A DNA stretch of 64,000 nt, from NCBI GenBank assembly GCA_017610225.1, contig JAFCCM010000012.1:17768-81767 (forward strand). The letters are read 5' to 3'. The position numbers and the translations under genes were made by a program. The first letter of the stretch is position 1. Each line of letters begins with the position of its first letter. Positions 8,626-18,269 of the stretch are shown here, one piece after another. Under the pieces are notes generated by a model that was not told the DNA's origin, did no database searches, and worked only from the letters and a program-made list of their open reading frames with translations. Origin of the DNA: Candidatus Aenigmatarchaeota archaeon (GTDB lineage Archaea > Aenigmatarchaeota > Aenigmatarchaeia > CG10238-14).

Positions 8626-10815
8626 CTATGTGAATGCTAAAATTTCATCTGCTTCTAAATGATTTTGATGCTGATGTGAAATGATATAAACTGAGTTACC
8701 AAATTTAATTTTCGATAATACTCTGGAAACATACTGGATGTTTTGTTCATCAAGCGCATCGAATATTTCATCAAACAGTAGAATGTTAAATGAAACATTT
8801 TGAATCCTTGATAATAAATCTCCTAGAGTTAAAATAATTGCTATATCAATAATACGTGTTTGTCCACCAGATAATTGAACTCTGGAATCTGCTCTAGTTT
8901 GTGTATCCAGAACATGTACAGAAATTTTATCTCTGAACTCTTTAGATTTTATTTCAGACAAAGTATCGAATGATACAACATATCGAGAATTGGTTAACAT
9001 ATCTAAATAGTAATCAACTCGTTCATTCATATATGGAATCGCTTCATCAATAAGCATTGAAGGAATCCCAGCTGATGAAAAACCTGTTTTCCAAAATTTT
9101 AACATTTCTATTGTCTTATCAATTGATATCATTGACGTTTTCAAGTCTGATATTTCTTTTGATAAGTCTATATCTTTTTTATAATAAGAGTTGAGCTGTG
9201 TTTCGTCATATTCAAGAGATTCTTGGTGACGAATTTGATCACCACATGATATAATAGCTCCTTCAAAATTACTAACATTAAGTTCAATTTTATGTAGCTC
9301 TTTTCTCAACTCTTCTTTTCTGCTTATTTCAAGATTTAATTGAAATTGTCTTTCCTGTAGTTCCTGTGTTTGGTCATTTGATTTTGATATGATTTTCTTT
9401 TCTTCAACTTTAACTAACTCAGAAACTTTTTCTTCTGCAACTTTAAATCTATAATCAATCTTTTCGTATTCTTCTTGCTCTTCCCGTTTGCATCTTCTTA
9501 TTTCTCGATCAACCATTGCAATCATTGTATTGTATTTTTCAGCTTCTTTCTTATATGCACCGCCGATTTTCTTTAATTCAATACCACATTCAGACTCTTC
9601 CTTCATAAGTTTTTTGAGATTTAATTTATATAATGCAACTTTCTGAAGCAATTTTTCTCTTGCAACATCTGTTACTTCTTGTTCACATGTTGGACATATT
9701 GAATTTTCTGTGTCCGATACATTTGATTCAAGCTCATATAAATTCTCTGTCATTAAATCAATGTCATGTATAGCATTTGATTGTTTCGTCTCAACCGTAT
9801 GAATTTGTTTCTGAAATCGTGTAGATGATTCATTAGCTTCTGTTACAAGACTATTTTTATTTTCATTCATTGATTCAAGATCTGCAGCTGTTATATTAGC
9901 AACTTCAACCTTACTTGCTGATGCAATCGCTTGAAGGTCTGATAACTTTGTTTTCTTCTGTTGATCTAATTGATCAATCATCTCTTTGAATTTTCTTGCT
10001 GAGTTTTTTAGACTATTATCAATGCCTAATAATTCTTTTTGTGGAGTTTCAATATCTATATCTTTATCGTCAAAAAGATCAAGTTCTTTTTTCCACTTGT
10101 CTAACATTCGTTCATTATCTTCTTTTTCTTTATTTTGGCGGAGAAGATCTTTTTCTTTTTTATCATGAAATTGTCTTTTAGAATTTTTAAGAATTTCAAT
10201 TTGTGACAATGCATCATCAAGAATACCTTGTTGAATTTTTACATCATTATTCAAAACTCCATGATCAGTTTCAGAAAGTTTTAATTTATAATCTGATTCT
10301 TTGTAATATAAAAGATAATGTCCAAGACCTATGATTTTTCTAAAGATTTCTTTTTTATCAGAATCGACTAAGTCTGTAAAGAAGTCTTTAACTTTTTGTC
10401 CAAACATTAAAGCATTCATAAACGCTTGCTTCGGGCAAATGAGTCTTTCAATATATGGCAATACTTCTCGATGACCTTTAAGTATATCAACTTTATTTTG
10501 ACTTACTATAACTGTATTTCCAAGTTTGGTATATTTATGGTATCGTGTTACTACATATTGCTCATCGTTAACTTTAAATTTTACCCAAGTTTTACAATTC
10601 TTTCCAACTTTATTATTAACCATATCATCGCCTTTTACACCTTTACTTGTCACTCCATAAAGAGTAAAAGGTATTGCCTCAATAGACAATGTTTTTCCGA
10701 TACCATTCGGACCTGTGATTAATGTTAGTTTGTCATTAACGAATGTCAACACCATCGGATCAATATAAGGTCCATAATTTTCCATCCCTACTTCTTGAAA
10801 GATTATGTTTTTCAT
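8626..10815 (-). CDS. SbcC/Rad50-like recombination endonuclease ATPase (T4 gp46 type)
   Basis: A 729-residue SMC-type ATPase that would pair with the SbcD-like nuclease to process DNA ends during recombination-dependent replication. Walker A GPNGIGKT is at 35-42. Long coiled coils surround a zinc hook CPTC near 374. The ABC signature LSGGQ is near 648 and Walker B ILLFDEIFD near 680. Its start overlaps the end of the SbcD gene by four bases, which suggests balanced co-translation. Confidence 0.95.
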   Translation of the reverse strand: MKNIIFQEVGMENYGPYIDPMVLTFVNDKLTLITGPNGIGKTLSIEAIPFTLYGVTSKGVKGDDMVNNKVGKNCKTWVKFKVNDEQYVVTRYHKYTKLGNTVIVSQNKVDILKGHREVLPYIERLICPKQAFMNALMFGQKVKDFFTDLVDSDKKEIFRKIIGLGHYLLYYKESDYKLKLSETDHGVLNNDVKIQQGILDDALSQIEILKNSKRQFHDKKEKDLLRQNKEKEDNERMLDKWKKELDLFDDKDIDIETPQKELLGIDNSLKNSARKFKEMIDQLDQQKKTKLSDLQAIASASKVEVANITAADLESMNENKNSLVTEANESSTRFQKQIHTVETKQSNAIHDIDLMTENLYELESNVSDTENSICPTCEQEVTDVAREKLLQKVALYKLNLKKLMKEESECGIELKKIGGAYKKEAEKYNTMIAMVDREIRRCKREEQEEYEKIDYRFKVAEEKVSELVKVEEKKIISKSNDQTQELQERQFQLNLEISRKEELRKELHKIELNVSNFEGAIISCGDQIRHQESLEYDETQLNSYYKKDIDLSKEISDLKTSMISIDKTIEMLKFWKTGFSSAGIPSMLIDEAIPYMNERVDYYLDMLTNSRYVVSFDTLSEIKSKEFRDKISVHVLDTQTRADSRVQLSGGQTRIIDIAIILTLGDLLSRIQNVSFNILLFDEIFDALDEQNIQYVSRVLSKIKFGNSVYIISHQHQNHLEADEILAFT

Positions 10816-11840
10816 AGTTCATCTCCCTTCCTTATAATTTCCATAGCAACATTCATATATAACTCATGTTGATCTTCAGGAATTTCTTTTATCTCCAAAT
10901 ATTTTTTCAACTTATCTTCAGTTGACATATTACTTGTTATTCCACGATCAGTAATATCTCTATCCCTCTTATCAATAATATTAAATTCACCTTTTAGTTC
11001 AGATACGTCAACTGTTTCTGTCATGAGTACTTTTACATGATCGCCAGCTGCTCTAGCATCAAATGCTGCCTTGATAGCTTCATCTCTATTATCTGGAGCA
11101 ATTTCAATTTGAATATGTTTTTTATAACTTGAAATTGGGATACTATCAACTTTTAATGTATCAGTGTCAACAACCAAGAAACGTTTAAATTCATTTTTTT
11201 CACCCCAGTCCAATTGAATCAAAGACCCAACATAATATAAGGTAATTCCGTCACCTCTAAGCTCCTGTGGTTTATGATAATGTCCCAATAATACCAACTC
11301 GTACTTTCCTATCAAATCTCTCATTGATACATCTGAAACAATACTCATACCTGAATTTAATACGCCTTCACTTAAACCAAAATGTGATATAAGGATTCTT
11401 GCCTTATTATCTTTAATTATTTGTGGAAGGTCTTTAGAATAAGGAACAAACAGAATGTCTTCATTATCCATTCTATATGTTTCTGAAAATTTAACCCATT
11501 TAACATTTGGAATGTTCTTTAAAGATTTTAAAGCTGATACGACTTCAACTCCCTTTCCAGATACATCGTGATTCCCATCTAATACGATGAAATGTATATC
11601 GGTGAAATCTTCGAAGAAGTCAATCATAATATCTTGAGCGATTGCATAAATAATGGATTTTCCATGAAGTGTATCGCCACCGACTATCGCTGTGGTTATT
11701 TCATGTGCTCTACAATATTCTCCTACTTCATACAATGCATTTTTTATACTATGTAATCGCTCAGGTAAATGACTTGTGTCTTCAATTTTATCTTGACCGT
11801 ATTTTGATAAATGAATATCAGCAAAATAGGCAAATTTCAT
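10812..11840 (-). CDS. SbcD/Mre11-like nuclease (T4 gp47 type)
   Basis: A 342-residue calcineurin-like phosphoesterase. Metal-binding motifs appear in order: FADIHLS (Asp8, His10), VGGDTLHG, LDGNHDVSG, ISHFG and LLGHYHKP. It forms the nuclease half of the gp46/47 complex with the downstream gene. Four bases overlap on each side with its neighbours. Confidence 0.95.
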   Translation of the reverse strand: MKFAYFADIHLSKYGQDKIEDTSHLPERLHSIKNALYEVGEYCRAHEITTAIVGGDTLHGKSIIYAIAQDIMIDFFEDFTDIHFIVLDGNHDVSGKGVEVVSALKSLKNIPNVKWVKFSETYRMDNEDILFVPYSKDLPQIIKDNKARILISHFGLSEGVLNSGMSIVSDVSMRDLIGKYELVLLGHYHKPQELRGDGITLYYVGSLIQLDWGEKNEFKRFLVVDTDTLKVDSIPISSYKKHIQIEIAPDNRDEAIKAAFDARAAGDHVKVLMTETVDVSELKGEFNIIDKRDRDITDRGITSNMSTEDKLKKYLEIKEIPEDQHELYMNVAMEIIRKGDEL

Positions 11841-12061
11841 AGTCTGTTTTCCTCTTTATCAATCTCAGTTTTTGTTTCGATGGGAGTCGGGTTCTGTTCT
11901 TGTTCTTGTGTGATAAGTTCAACCTGTTTGTTTAATTCTCGCCGATTTAAAAAATTTTGTATTTGCGGAATGGCAATAGCACATATAATTCCCATTATTG
12001 CAATCACGATCATAAGTTCTATAAGAGTAAATGCCTTACTATTTTTTATTCTCTTTATCAT
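11837..12061 (-). CDS. Type IV prepilin-like protein
   Basis: A 74-residue protein with a short basic leader (MIKRIKNSKA), then FTLIELMIVIAIMGIICA, the class III prepilin signal with Glu at +5 and a following hydrophobic helix. Cleavage would fall after Ala10, before Phe. The mature part is only about 64 residues with a charged C-terminal tail, as in very short pilins or pseudopilins. It overlaps the SbcD-like start by four bases and so belongs to the operon. Processing would need the host prepilin peptidase. Confidence 0.85.
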   Translation of the reverse strand: MIKRIKNSKAFTLIELMIVIAIMGIICAIAIPQIQNFLNRRELNKQVELITQEQEQNPTPIETKTEIDKEENRL

Positions 12062-12482
12062 TTTCCACCTTTATCAAATCTGTTAAGATAGTGTTATTAA
12101 TAAGTATTTCAGAAACCTTTTCCTCTTTTATTCCGAGAATAATATCCTCTCCATCACCTGGCATATCTGCGGAATTAAGAAACAATCCAGCTCCATCTAA
12201 AGCAGTTTGTATAACTGCCCATACTTTTCTATCAACTCCATCTCCGTATGAGTTACTGTAAATGCTATCTCCTGCTTTCAATGATTCAATAGAGTCATCA
12301 ATTTCTTTTCTCATATCTTTAACTGTTGGAAATTCTTCTTCTTCATCGTCCGGTTCCCACCAAGTCATTTCAGCATCTATTCCTTCTTGTATCATTTCAT
12401 CTGTAATGATAAATGAACTTGGAATAAAGACAATATAACATACTGATGAACTGTTTGTTACAAAATCAAATTTAAATTTCAT
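12039..12482 (-). CDS. NSSS-motif protein, copy 2
   Basis: An acidic protein of about 147 residues starting MKFKFDFVTNSSSVCYIV. I chose ATG 12482 because it restores the conserved start; an upstream GTG/ATG would add three residues. Later parts are acidic (WWEPDDEEEEFP) and predicted soluble. Function unknown. Confidence 0.78.
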   Translation of the reverse strand: MKFKFDFVTNSSSVCYIVFIPSSFIITDEMIQEGIDAEMTWWEPDDEEEEFPTVKDMRKEIDDSIESLKAGDSIYSNSYGDGVDRKVWAVIQTALDGAGLFLNSADMPGDGEDIILGIKEEKVSEILINNTILTDLIKVENDKENKK

Positions 12483-12487
12483 CACTA

Positions 12488-12754
12488 TCACCCATCATCT
12501 TTTATATGATCATCTTCAACACCGATCATTTCTAAAAACCAGTACATATCAAAATTATCCATTGTTGTACTACCACTGATTTCTGTTTCTGTTTCTGATA
12601 TTCTCCACGGTTGCTCATAGATACTTGCACCAAACATTTTAGATGCCTGAATATGATTCCGAATAAGATTTATTTGAAGTTCTGTTAAATTTTCCTTTAA
12701 GATTATAAAACTAGAACTTGAGCTATTAGTTACAAAGTCAATTTTTGCTTTCAT
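12488..12754 (-). CDS. NSSS-motif protein, copy 3
   Basis: An 88-residue protein starting MKAKIDFVTNSSSSSFII, the shortest of the five. Outside the first 18 residues it shows little resemblance to its neighbours. Function unknown. Confidence 0.78.
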   Translation of the reverse strand: MKAKIDFVTNSSSSSFIILKENLTELQINLIRNHIQASKMFGASIYEQPWRISETETEISGSTTMDNFDMYWFLEMIGVEDDHIKDDG

Positions 12755-12759
12755 AATAT

Positions 12760-13110
12760 TTACCTCAGGTATTCACAAAACCTCCAATTGAAATTTTTTG
12801 ATGAACCCCCGTCCCTTAATATATAATCAAATACATTCCCAACAATAGTTCCATCCTCATCACCAAACACACAATACGTTGCTTTGCCTGCTTCGAAAAC
12901 TTCATCCCTATATTTTTCCGCTGACTCAATTAGTTTTTCTTGTGTGTAGTTTGAATTATCTTTATACCAATCGTATGTTCTTAAAAATTCATCAATCAAC
13001 TGAGGATTTTCTTTTACGAAATCAGCTATAGTCAATTCATGGTCACTTAAGTTTGTGATAATGAATGCTGTTGATGAACTGTTTGTTACGAAATCCCCTT
13101 TAAATTTCAT
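12760..13110 (-). CDS. NSSS-motif protein, copy 4
   Basis: A 116-residue protein starting MKFKGDFVTNSSSTAFII. Soluble, with a mixed alpha/beta pattern after the motif. Function unknown. Confidence 0.78.
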   Translation of the reverse strand: MKFKGDFVTNSSSTAFIITNLSDHELTIADFVKENPQLIDEFLRTYDWYKDNSNYTQEKLIESAEKYRDEVFEAGKATYCVFGDEDGTIVGNVFDYILRDGGSSKNFNWRFCEYLR

Positions 13111-13118
13111 ATTATCTC

Positions 13119-13496
13119 CTATGGTCCGTCATAAAATTTATATTCAATATCTGATCCTGAAAAGAATTGGCTTATTGGTTCAGCAGTATCTTCCCAATAA
13201 AAGTGTACAGATTCCCCTCTAAGTAAGCCACTAACTATTGCTTTATATTCTTCTTCTGATAAATCTTTTAATTTCCCCTCTTTGTCCACATATTCTCTCC
13301 ACGGAGAGTCTGAATTTTCTATTTTTTCATATCTTTCTATAAATGTGTTAATATCCTCAAATGTAATGCTAACATTATCCATAAAATCAATAGTAGTTGT
13401 AACCTCCATAACTTTTCTATCAGGGACATCTCTTGAATCGAATACAATATAATTTGCTGAACTACTGTTAGTTATAAAATCAAGCTTGACTTTCAT
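13119..13496 (-). CDS. NSSS-motif protein, copy 5
   Basis: A 125-residue protein starting MKVKLDFITNSSSANYIV, identical at nine of the first ten positions to copy 1. Acidic and soluble. It directly follows the helicase gene. Function unknown. Confidence 0.78.
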   Translation of the reverse strand: MKVKLDFITNSSSANYIVFDSRDVPDRKVMEVTTTIDFMDNVSITFEDINTFIERYEKIENSDSPWREYVDKEGKLKDLSEEEYKAIVSGLLRGESVHFYWEDTAEPISQFFSGSDIEYKFYDGP

Positions 13497-13497
13497 C

Positions 13498-14898
13498 TTA
13501 TCTTCCTTCTAAAATATCCAATGCAATTTGTTTATCTATTTTTTTCATTTGATTGTTTGTAAATAATATGTATTGGACATTCCATTGTTTGCTTTCATAA
13601 AAGTTTAATCGAGTATGTAAAGTCTTAGCTATTTCAGGACACCCATAATCAACCATATCAATTATTGCAGGAGTTAGTTTGTTTGGATATGTTCTCACAA
13701 CACGACCGCTTAACTGCTCAATGTTAGAGATTGGAGACGTCATTATAATTGCATCCTTCCACGGAGCATCAATCCCATCTCTACATTTTCCAGGTGTTGC
13801 AAATGTAAACCGTTTATTTAATTCAGCTAATGATGCTGATTTATAAAATTTTGATTTACTGTCAAATGGTAACCAATCATAAAGTTCATCAATCTGTTTT
13901 GTTCTTTCAAGTATCATAATTGTATTACGATCTGTTTTGAGTTTATTCATTAAACTCTTTGCCACTGTATCAAACGGTTTTGATTTCTTTATCATATTTA
14001 AATATCTTGCTCTTTGAAATTGACCGCCCCATCGAATGTATTTACTTCTTCCGGCCGAATCAATTAAATAATCAAGCATAACTACTGTAACATTTGCTGG
14101 CATTGTTCCCTCTGTATCATCGTCTTCGAATATATCACCAAGATGAAATTCAATAATATCTCCATTTCCATCATACCTATATGGAGTTGCACTTAATCCA
14201 TATACATATCTTGATGGCATGTGTATTGAACATTCCGAAAATGTTGGAGCTCCGACTGATGTATGAACTTCATCAGCGACAAATACTCCAATGTTTGCTT
14301 CATTCAATGCTATTAAAAATTCTTCTCGTTTTCTTTTTAATAATGACATGAACGTCTGTGTGGTCGCAATAATTATAGGATTTTCTAAATCCTTTTGAAA
14401 CGATGCAGATTTTAATCTAGAGATATCATCATATGATATATTTGTAAAGTCCATGAATCTTTGTCGCCATTGTTCTGCAAGACTATCCCGATGAACAAGG
14501 ATTAAACTTTTCTTTTTTCTTGTACCGATCATATAAATTGTTATAACAGTTTTTCCTACACCAGGTGATAATTGTAAAATACCTGATTCGTTTTCTAACA
14601 TGTATTGGATTGCTGCTTTTTGAGTTTGACTTCTCGGAGTAATGATATGTTCAATATCTATATCCTCTCCATCGTGTGTATAATCATCAACCTCATAATT
14701 AAAAGTATATTGTTGAAGTGGAAAGTTTCTTGGTATTAAAAGATACTTTTCCGATTCAATATAAAATGTATTAATAATGAATGATGATCTATTATACTCT
14801 TGAACCCTGCGCTGTAGGAACTCCCTGATTTTTATATAAAAATCTTCATACTGATATTTCTTTGGGATTAGCAATCCGGAGCGCTTTATAATTTTCAT
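13498..14898 (-). CDS. UvsW-like superfamily 2 helicase
   Basis: A 466-residue SF2 helicase. Motif I SPGVGKT is at 111-117, motif II ADEVH near 208, motif III YGLSATPYR near 230, and motif VI QLSGRVVRT towards the C-terminus. Size and order fit the T4 UvsW/T5 D10 group, which unwinds branched recombination intermediates. It lies in the recombination block with SbcCD. Confidence 0.9.
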   Translation of the reverse strand: MKIIKRSGLLIPKKYQYEDFYIKIREFLQRRVQEYNRSSFIINTFYIESEKYLLIPRNFPLQQYTFNYEVDDYTHDGEDIDIEHIITPRSQTQKAAIQYMLENESGILQLSPGVGKTVITIYMIGTRKKKSLILVHRDSLAEQWRQRFMDFTNISYDDISRLKSASFQKDLENPIIIATTQTFMSLLKRKREEFLIALNEANIGVFVADEVHTSVGAPTFSECSIHMPSRYVYGLSATPYRYDGNGDIIEFHLGDIFEDDDTEGTMPANVTVVMLDYLIDSAGRSKYIRWGGQFQRARYLNMIKKSKPFDTVAKSLMNKLKTDRNTIMILERTKQIDELYDWLPFDSKSKFYKSASLAELNKRFTFATPGKCRDGIDAPWKDAIIMTSPISNIEQLSGRVVRTYPNKLTPAIIDMVDYGCPEIAKTLHTRLNFYESKQWNVQYILFTNNQMKKIDKQIALDILEGR

Positions 14899-15315
14899 TT
14901 ATTCTGTATAGGTTGCCTGTGAAGTATCTGTTTCATAAACTGTTATGTAATCCATCTGAACGGGTGATTTTAATTTTCTTTCAACGTGTACATAGATATC
15001 TTTTGCCATATTTTCTGCTGTTGGATCATAAGGTGAAGATACTATTTTTAAATCTGGCAACACATCAATTAACTTTTCAATCATTGGTTTATCAAGAGCA
15101 TTAATCATAAGAGCATGGTCAAACTTAATTATCATTTCATTTACAATATACTTCAGTTCTCCAAAATCCATAATCATGCCCGCATCATTTAGATGTTCGC
15201 TCTTTATTCCAACAATTACTTTATAATTATGACCATGGAAATTTTTACATAATCCTTTATGCCAACGAAGTCTGTGCCCCATTGCGAAGCTAAACTCTTT
15301 TGATATTTTATACAT
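14899..15315 (-). CDS. queD: QueD-like 6-carboxytetrahydropterin synthase
   Basis: A 138-residue enzyme of the PTPS/QueD family, acting early in 7-deazaguanine (preQ0/queuosine) synthesis. It shows the zinc ligands His14, His27 and His29, the catalytic Cys23 (CKNFHGHNY), the substrate region MDFGELK, and the late Glu in VYETDTSQATY. No QueC, QueE or FolE homologue is visible here, so any pathway would be completed elsewhere in the phage or by the host. Confidence 0.9.
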   Translation of the reverse strand: MYKISKEFSFAMGHRLRWHKGLCKNFHGHNYKVIVGIKSEHLNDAGMIMDFGELKYIVNEMIIKFDHALMINALDKPMIEKLIDVLPDLKIVSSPYDPTAENMAKDIYVHVERKLKSPVQMDYITVYETDTSQATYTE

Positions 15316-15325
15316 ATAGTCCTCC

Positions 15326-15649
15326 TTAAAATTTTGTATTTATAGTGTATCTCCACCGATCATCTATGGGTTCTTGTTGAATACTAACAGTAATTATTTG
15401 ATCTAATTTCATTCCTTCCTCTCTGATCAAATGCATTAGTCTGTGAATATTTTCATGAGAAATATGATATTGTAATGATCTCTTCTCATCTGCACGTTTC
15501 CCCATAGCATGATCAATCCAATCTTGACCGCCATTTCCATTACATTTTGGGCATATTTCCATAATCGTTCCTGGATGTTCCTTAGATGGAACAATTCTTC
15601 TTCCTCTACATTCTTTACATTCAATAATTCCTTTATCATTAAAATGCAT
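15326..15649 (-). CDS. Small protein with half of a DnaJ-type zinc finger
   Basis: About 107 residues from ATG 15649, chosen because GGAG lies seven bases upstream. CKECRG and CPKCNGNG form one DnaJ-type CxxCxGxG zinc site. The following segment is helical, with no J domain. It overlaps the topoisomerase gene by 11 bases. Possibly a small chaperone-like adaptor; the role is unknown. Confidence 0.7.
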   Translation of the reverse strand: MHFNDKGIIECKECRGRRIVPSKEHPGTIMEICPKCNGNGGQDWIDHAMGKRADEKRSLQYHISHENIHRLMHLIREEGMKLDQIITVSIQQEPIDDRWRYTINTKF

Positions 15650-16937
15650 TGTATTGCTCCAAAACATATTCATTTAAATTAGCAAGATGATGTTGTAATT
15701 CTTTCTTTGATTTATTTAATTCAGATGTATCTGTATCAAGAGTTAAAAGTTTTCTAATTTTATATTTATTCATCAATCCTTTTGATACCTCTTGTAGCAC
15801 GCCTGTCTTGGTTTCTATTTCAGCAAGGGTTTCATCTGTGCTCATCTTCTTTCCAATACACCTTGAAAGTACTGGTCTTATTTTTGCAAGGGTTTGATAT
15901 TCTATAATCATGTTATTAACATTTTCGATTTCATGAGTAAGCATACTTTCATTTGCTTGTTTGAATGATTCGAATGTATCTAATAACATTTGGTCAACTG
16001 ATTTGGTTAAGACAATACTGTCTCTATCAACAACAATTAATTCAAATGAAATAAACCCTTTATTGACTTCATATAACTTTTCAAGAAATTGTTCAAATAT
16101 TCTATCTCGATTTCTTTCACGGATAACTTGAAAAACTATATTTGTTTCTTCAACTGATAAATCTGTAAATCCAATCATTCCATCGTTTAGTTCTTTATCG
16201 AACTTATTTAGAAATGTTTGGAATCTTTTACCTGGAGGCCATGCTTTAATAGAAGCTGTGTTATTTCTTTTGTTTATTTCTACAACCCCTTCAACTTCTA
16301 TTCTTGCTTTGCCTGTTGTCAATAATTTTTCTAATTGTTTTTTATCATCAATAATATTACAATCTGATATTGGAACAATTGTTGGTTTTCTTTTTCGTAT
16401 TCCAAGTAACCATAACAATCTCTGATATAAATCCTTTACATGATAACATGGTATATATGTTTTAAACCCAAAACCAATACCTTGTGTATAGTCTGTACCC
16501 ATTAAACATATTGGAAACATTGTTGGCAAATATATTGGCTCTGTATCGCCTAATTCACTTTCAATCCAAGGAACATGCTTGACATATTTAAATGCCATAT
16601 CAAGAGTTTTCGGATGCATTTTACATTCTGTATATCTTGGAGCCGCCGGTCCTACAGGTTCGACTCCAACATTTGTTCCGAAGTTTCCTTGACCGATTAA
16701 AAATCCTTGACGAACCAATTGCACTACGGTCCCATAACATTCTCCATGAGGATGATAATGACCAATAGTATAAGCATCAATCTGTCTTGATTTTACAAGT
16801 TTCTCTCTTCCAATTTTATATGCTGAAAGTAATACTCTTCTCTCAACCGGTTTTAATCCATCAATATCTAATGGAAAATTCCTATAGTTGGAGTATTTTC
16901 CATAATCCTTGTAAAGAAGAGGTAAAAGTTTATCCAT
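15639..16937 (-). CDS. Type II topoisomerase cleavage subunit (GyrA/ParC-like, T4 gp52 type)
   Basis: A 432-residue DNA-cleaving subunit. DGLKPVERRVL and IGHYHPHGECYGTVV are canonical GyrA motifs, and the catalytic tyrosine is Tyr102 in AAPRYTECK. It stops before any GyrA-type C-terminal wrapping domain, as in T4 gp52. It would pair with the ATPase/TOPRIM subunit at 22528-24312; the two genes are separated by about 5.6 kb of small genes, a methyltransferase and an HNH gene. Confidence 0.93.
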   Translation of the reverse strand: MDKLLPLLYKDYGKYSNYRNFPLDIDGLKPVERRVLLSAYKIGREKLVKSRQIDAYTIGHYHPHGECYGTVVQLVRQGFLIGQGNFGTNVGVEPVGPAAPRYTECKMHPKTLDMAFKYVKHVPWIESELGDTEPIYLPTMFPICLMGTDYTQGIGFGFKTYIPCYHVKDLYQRLLWLLGIRKRKPTIVPISDCNIIDDKKQLEKLLTTGKARIEVEGVVEINKRNNTASIKAWPPGKRFQTFLNKFDKELNDGMIGFTDLSVEETNIVFQVIRERNRDRIFEQFLEKLYEVNKGFISFELIVVDRDSIVLTKSVDQMLLDTFESFKQANESMLTHEIENVNNMIIEYQTLAKIRPVLSRCIGKKMSTDETLAEIETKTGVLQEVSKGLMNKYKIRKLLTLDTDTSELNKSKKELQHHLANLNEYVLEQYNAF

Positions 16938-17823
16938 TTTGGTTATCCTTTTTACAAATTATTTGAGATAAATTCCATGCATCACATTCTGTTCCTGTTT
17001 TATGTCCAATTTCATAATGACATTTTTCACATAAAACTATTCCATTAGTTGGGTCTAAAGCTAACATTGGTTCTACTTTAACTGGTTGAATATGATGGCA
17101 ATGTAAATTTTCTTTTGATGCACATTTTTGACAAGTATAATTATCTTGTTCTAAAACTACTTGTCTCCAAATTTGATATTCTTGTTCTGTAAATGGAGAT
17201 TTAAATTCTTCTTTAAATGGATCATCTCTTAATTTATATAAAATACATGAATCTTTGCATTTATTAGAACAATAGAAATATGAACCATCATTACCATATT
17301 CTTTTTCTAATTGTCTTATTCGTTCATAAAACTGTGTTTTTGTAGGTGTAAACCATCCACCTTTTTCTTTTGAATTTGGACAATCATGATTTTTACAATG
17401 TACTTGTATTTCTTTTTCTTCCTGTTTATCAGGATTATATCTCATTTCTTCTTCTTTAGCAAATATTAAATATTGTTTTTTTAATTTTTTTATAGTTAAA
17501 AAGCTATGATTATTTTTTCCCAATTTAGCTTTTCGTCTAATTTCTTTTAGTAATATAGCTTTGTCTTCTCCATAAATTTCTTCATATGTTTTATTATTTC
17601 TAATTAACCTCATTTTATTTTTTGTTTCTTTAGTAATAATCTGCCCAAGATGTGAATTTCTCATTTTTTCTTTGGTTTTATCAGAATGCTTTTTATCCAA
17701 ATGCCCTTTTCTATCTTTTTCTTTATTTATAGGGCATTGACTTGTATATTTACTACAACAAAATTTGCCATTTTTAAATTGGTATTTGGCTTGTTGCCCA
17801 CACCCATAATCACATAGGTTCAT
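16930..17823 (-). CDS. HNH endonuclease with N-terminal zinc finger and NUMOD3 motifs
   Basis: About 297 residues. Starts with NLCDYGCGQQAKYQF (Cys-rich finger), then NUMOD3-like repeats (KTKEKMRNSHLG, ETKNKMRL), a second Cys domain (FYERIRQLEKEYG, SYFYCSNKCKDSC) and a C-terminal HNH (CQKCASKENLHCHHIQPV ... CEKCH). ATG 17838 is an alternative start. It shares its middle Cys domain with the HNH protein at 47093-47809. It overlaps both flanking genes slightly and is probably a mobile insertion upstream of the topoisomerase gene. Confidence 0.88.
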   Translation of the reverse strand: MNLCDYGCGQQAKYQFKNGKFCCSKYTSQCPINKEKDRKGHLDKKHSDKTKEKMRNSHLGQIITKETKNKMRLIRNNKTYEEIYGEDKAILLKEIRRKAKLGKNNHSFLTIKKLKKQYLIFAKEEEMRYNPDKQEEKEIQVHCKNHDCPNSKEKGGWFTPTKTQFYERIRQLEKEYGNDGSYFYCSNKCKDSCILYKLRDDPFKEEFKSPFTEQEYQIWRQVVLEQDNYTCQKCASKENLHCHHIQPVKVEPMLALDPTNGIVLCEKCHYEIGHKTGTECDAWNLSQIICKKDNQNG

Positions 17824-18256
17824 TACTTGTATAACCATACTCCCGCAATAACTCCTCTGTTTTCATTAGTTGATCGGGTAGCATAGTTGGAAAATTTGGA
17901 GTTCCGTATAATTCTATACTTTCCATTATACTATATCCTTGTAAAATTTTGAGTGGGTCGGTTACATAGTCTACACCTGATTGATACATTACAACTTTTT
18001 CTCTTGCAGTATCAAACATATATGTATAGTCTGTTATGCGACTGTCTGCCCAAGGATGATCCCATTTATCTCCTCGGTCTGCAATAACACTATCACTTTT
18101 TTTCAAGAAATCCAGAGTCAATTCTTCAAACATAGTTTGATTGACTTGGATTAGAATATTTAGTGGTATGTGACAAACATCTCCATCCTTAAAAATGCTT
18201 CCCAACCATTCCATATCATTTCCAGTTCCTACATAAAAATCTGCTTTAGTTCCCAT
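17810..18256 (-). CDS. Conserved phage hypothetical protein
   Basis: A 148-residue soluble protein beginning MGTKADFYVGTGNDMEWLGS, a start I recognise from hypothetical proteins of other large phages. No catalytic motif is visible. Confidence 0.8.
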   Translation of the reverse strand: MGTKADFYVGTGNDMEWLGSIFKDGDVCHIPLNILIQVNQTMFEELTLDFLKKSDSVIADRGDKWDHPWADSRITDYTYMFDTAREKVVMYQSGVDYVTDPLKILQGYSIMESIELYGTPNFPTMLPDQLMKTEELLREYGYTSNEPM

Positions 18257-18269
18257 AACAGCTCCTTAA

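Noticed and set aside
6550..13496. NSSS proteins as RiPP precursors of the radical SAM enzyme
   Set aside because: The proteins are 88-150 residues with folded-looking bodies and the conserved part is at the N-terminus only; no RRE-like domain or protease is next to the enzyme. Kept only as a question in the findings.
15436..15639. 67-codon frame within the DnaJ-zinc-like gene
   Set aside because: Shadow frame; the Cys motifs and ribosome site belong to 15326-15649.
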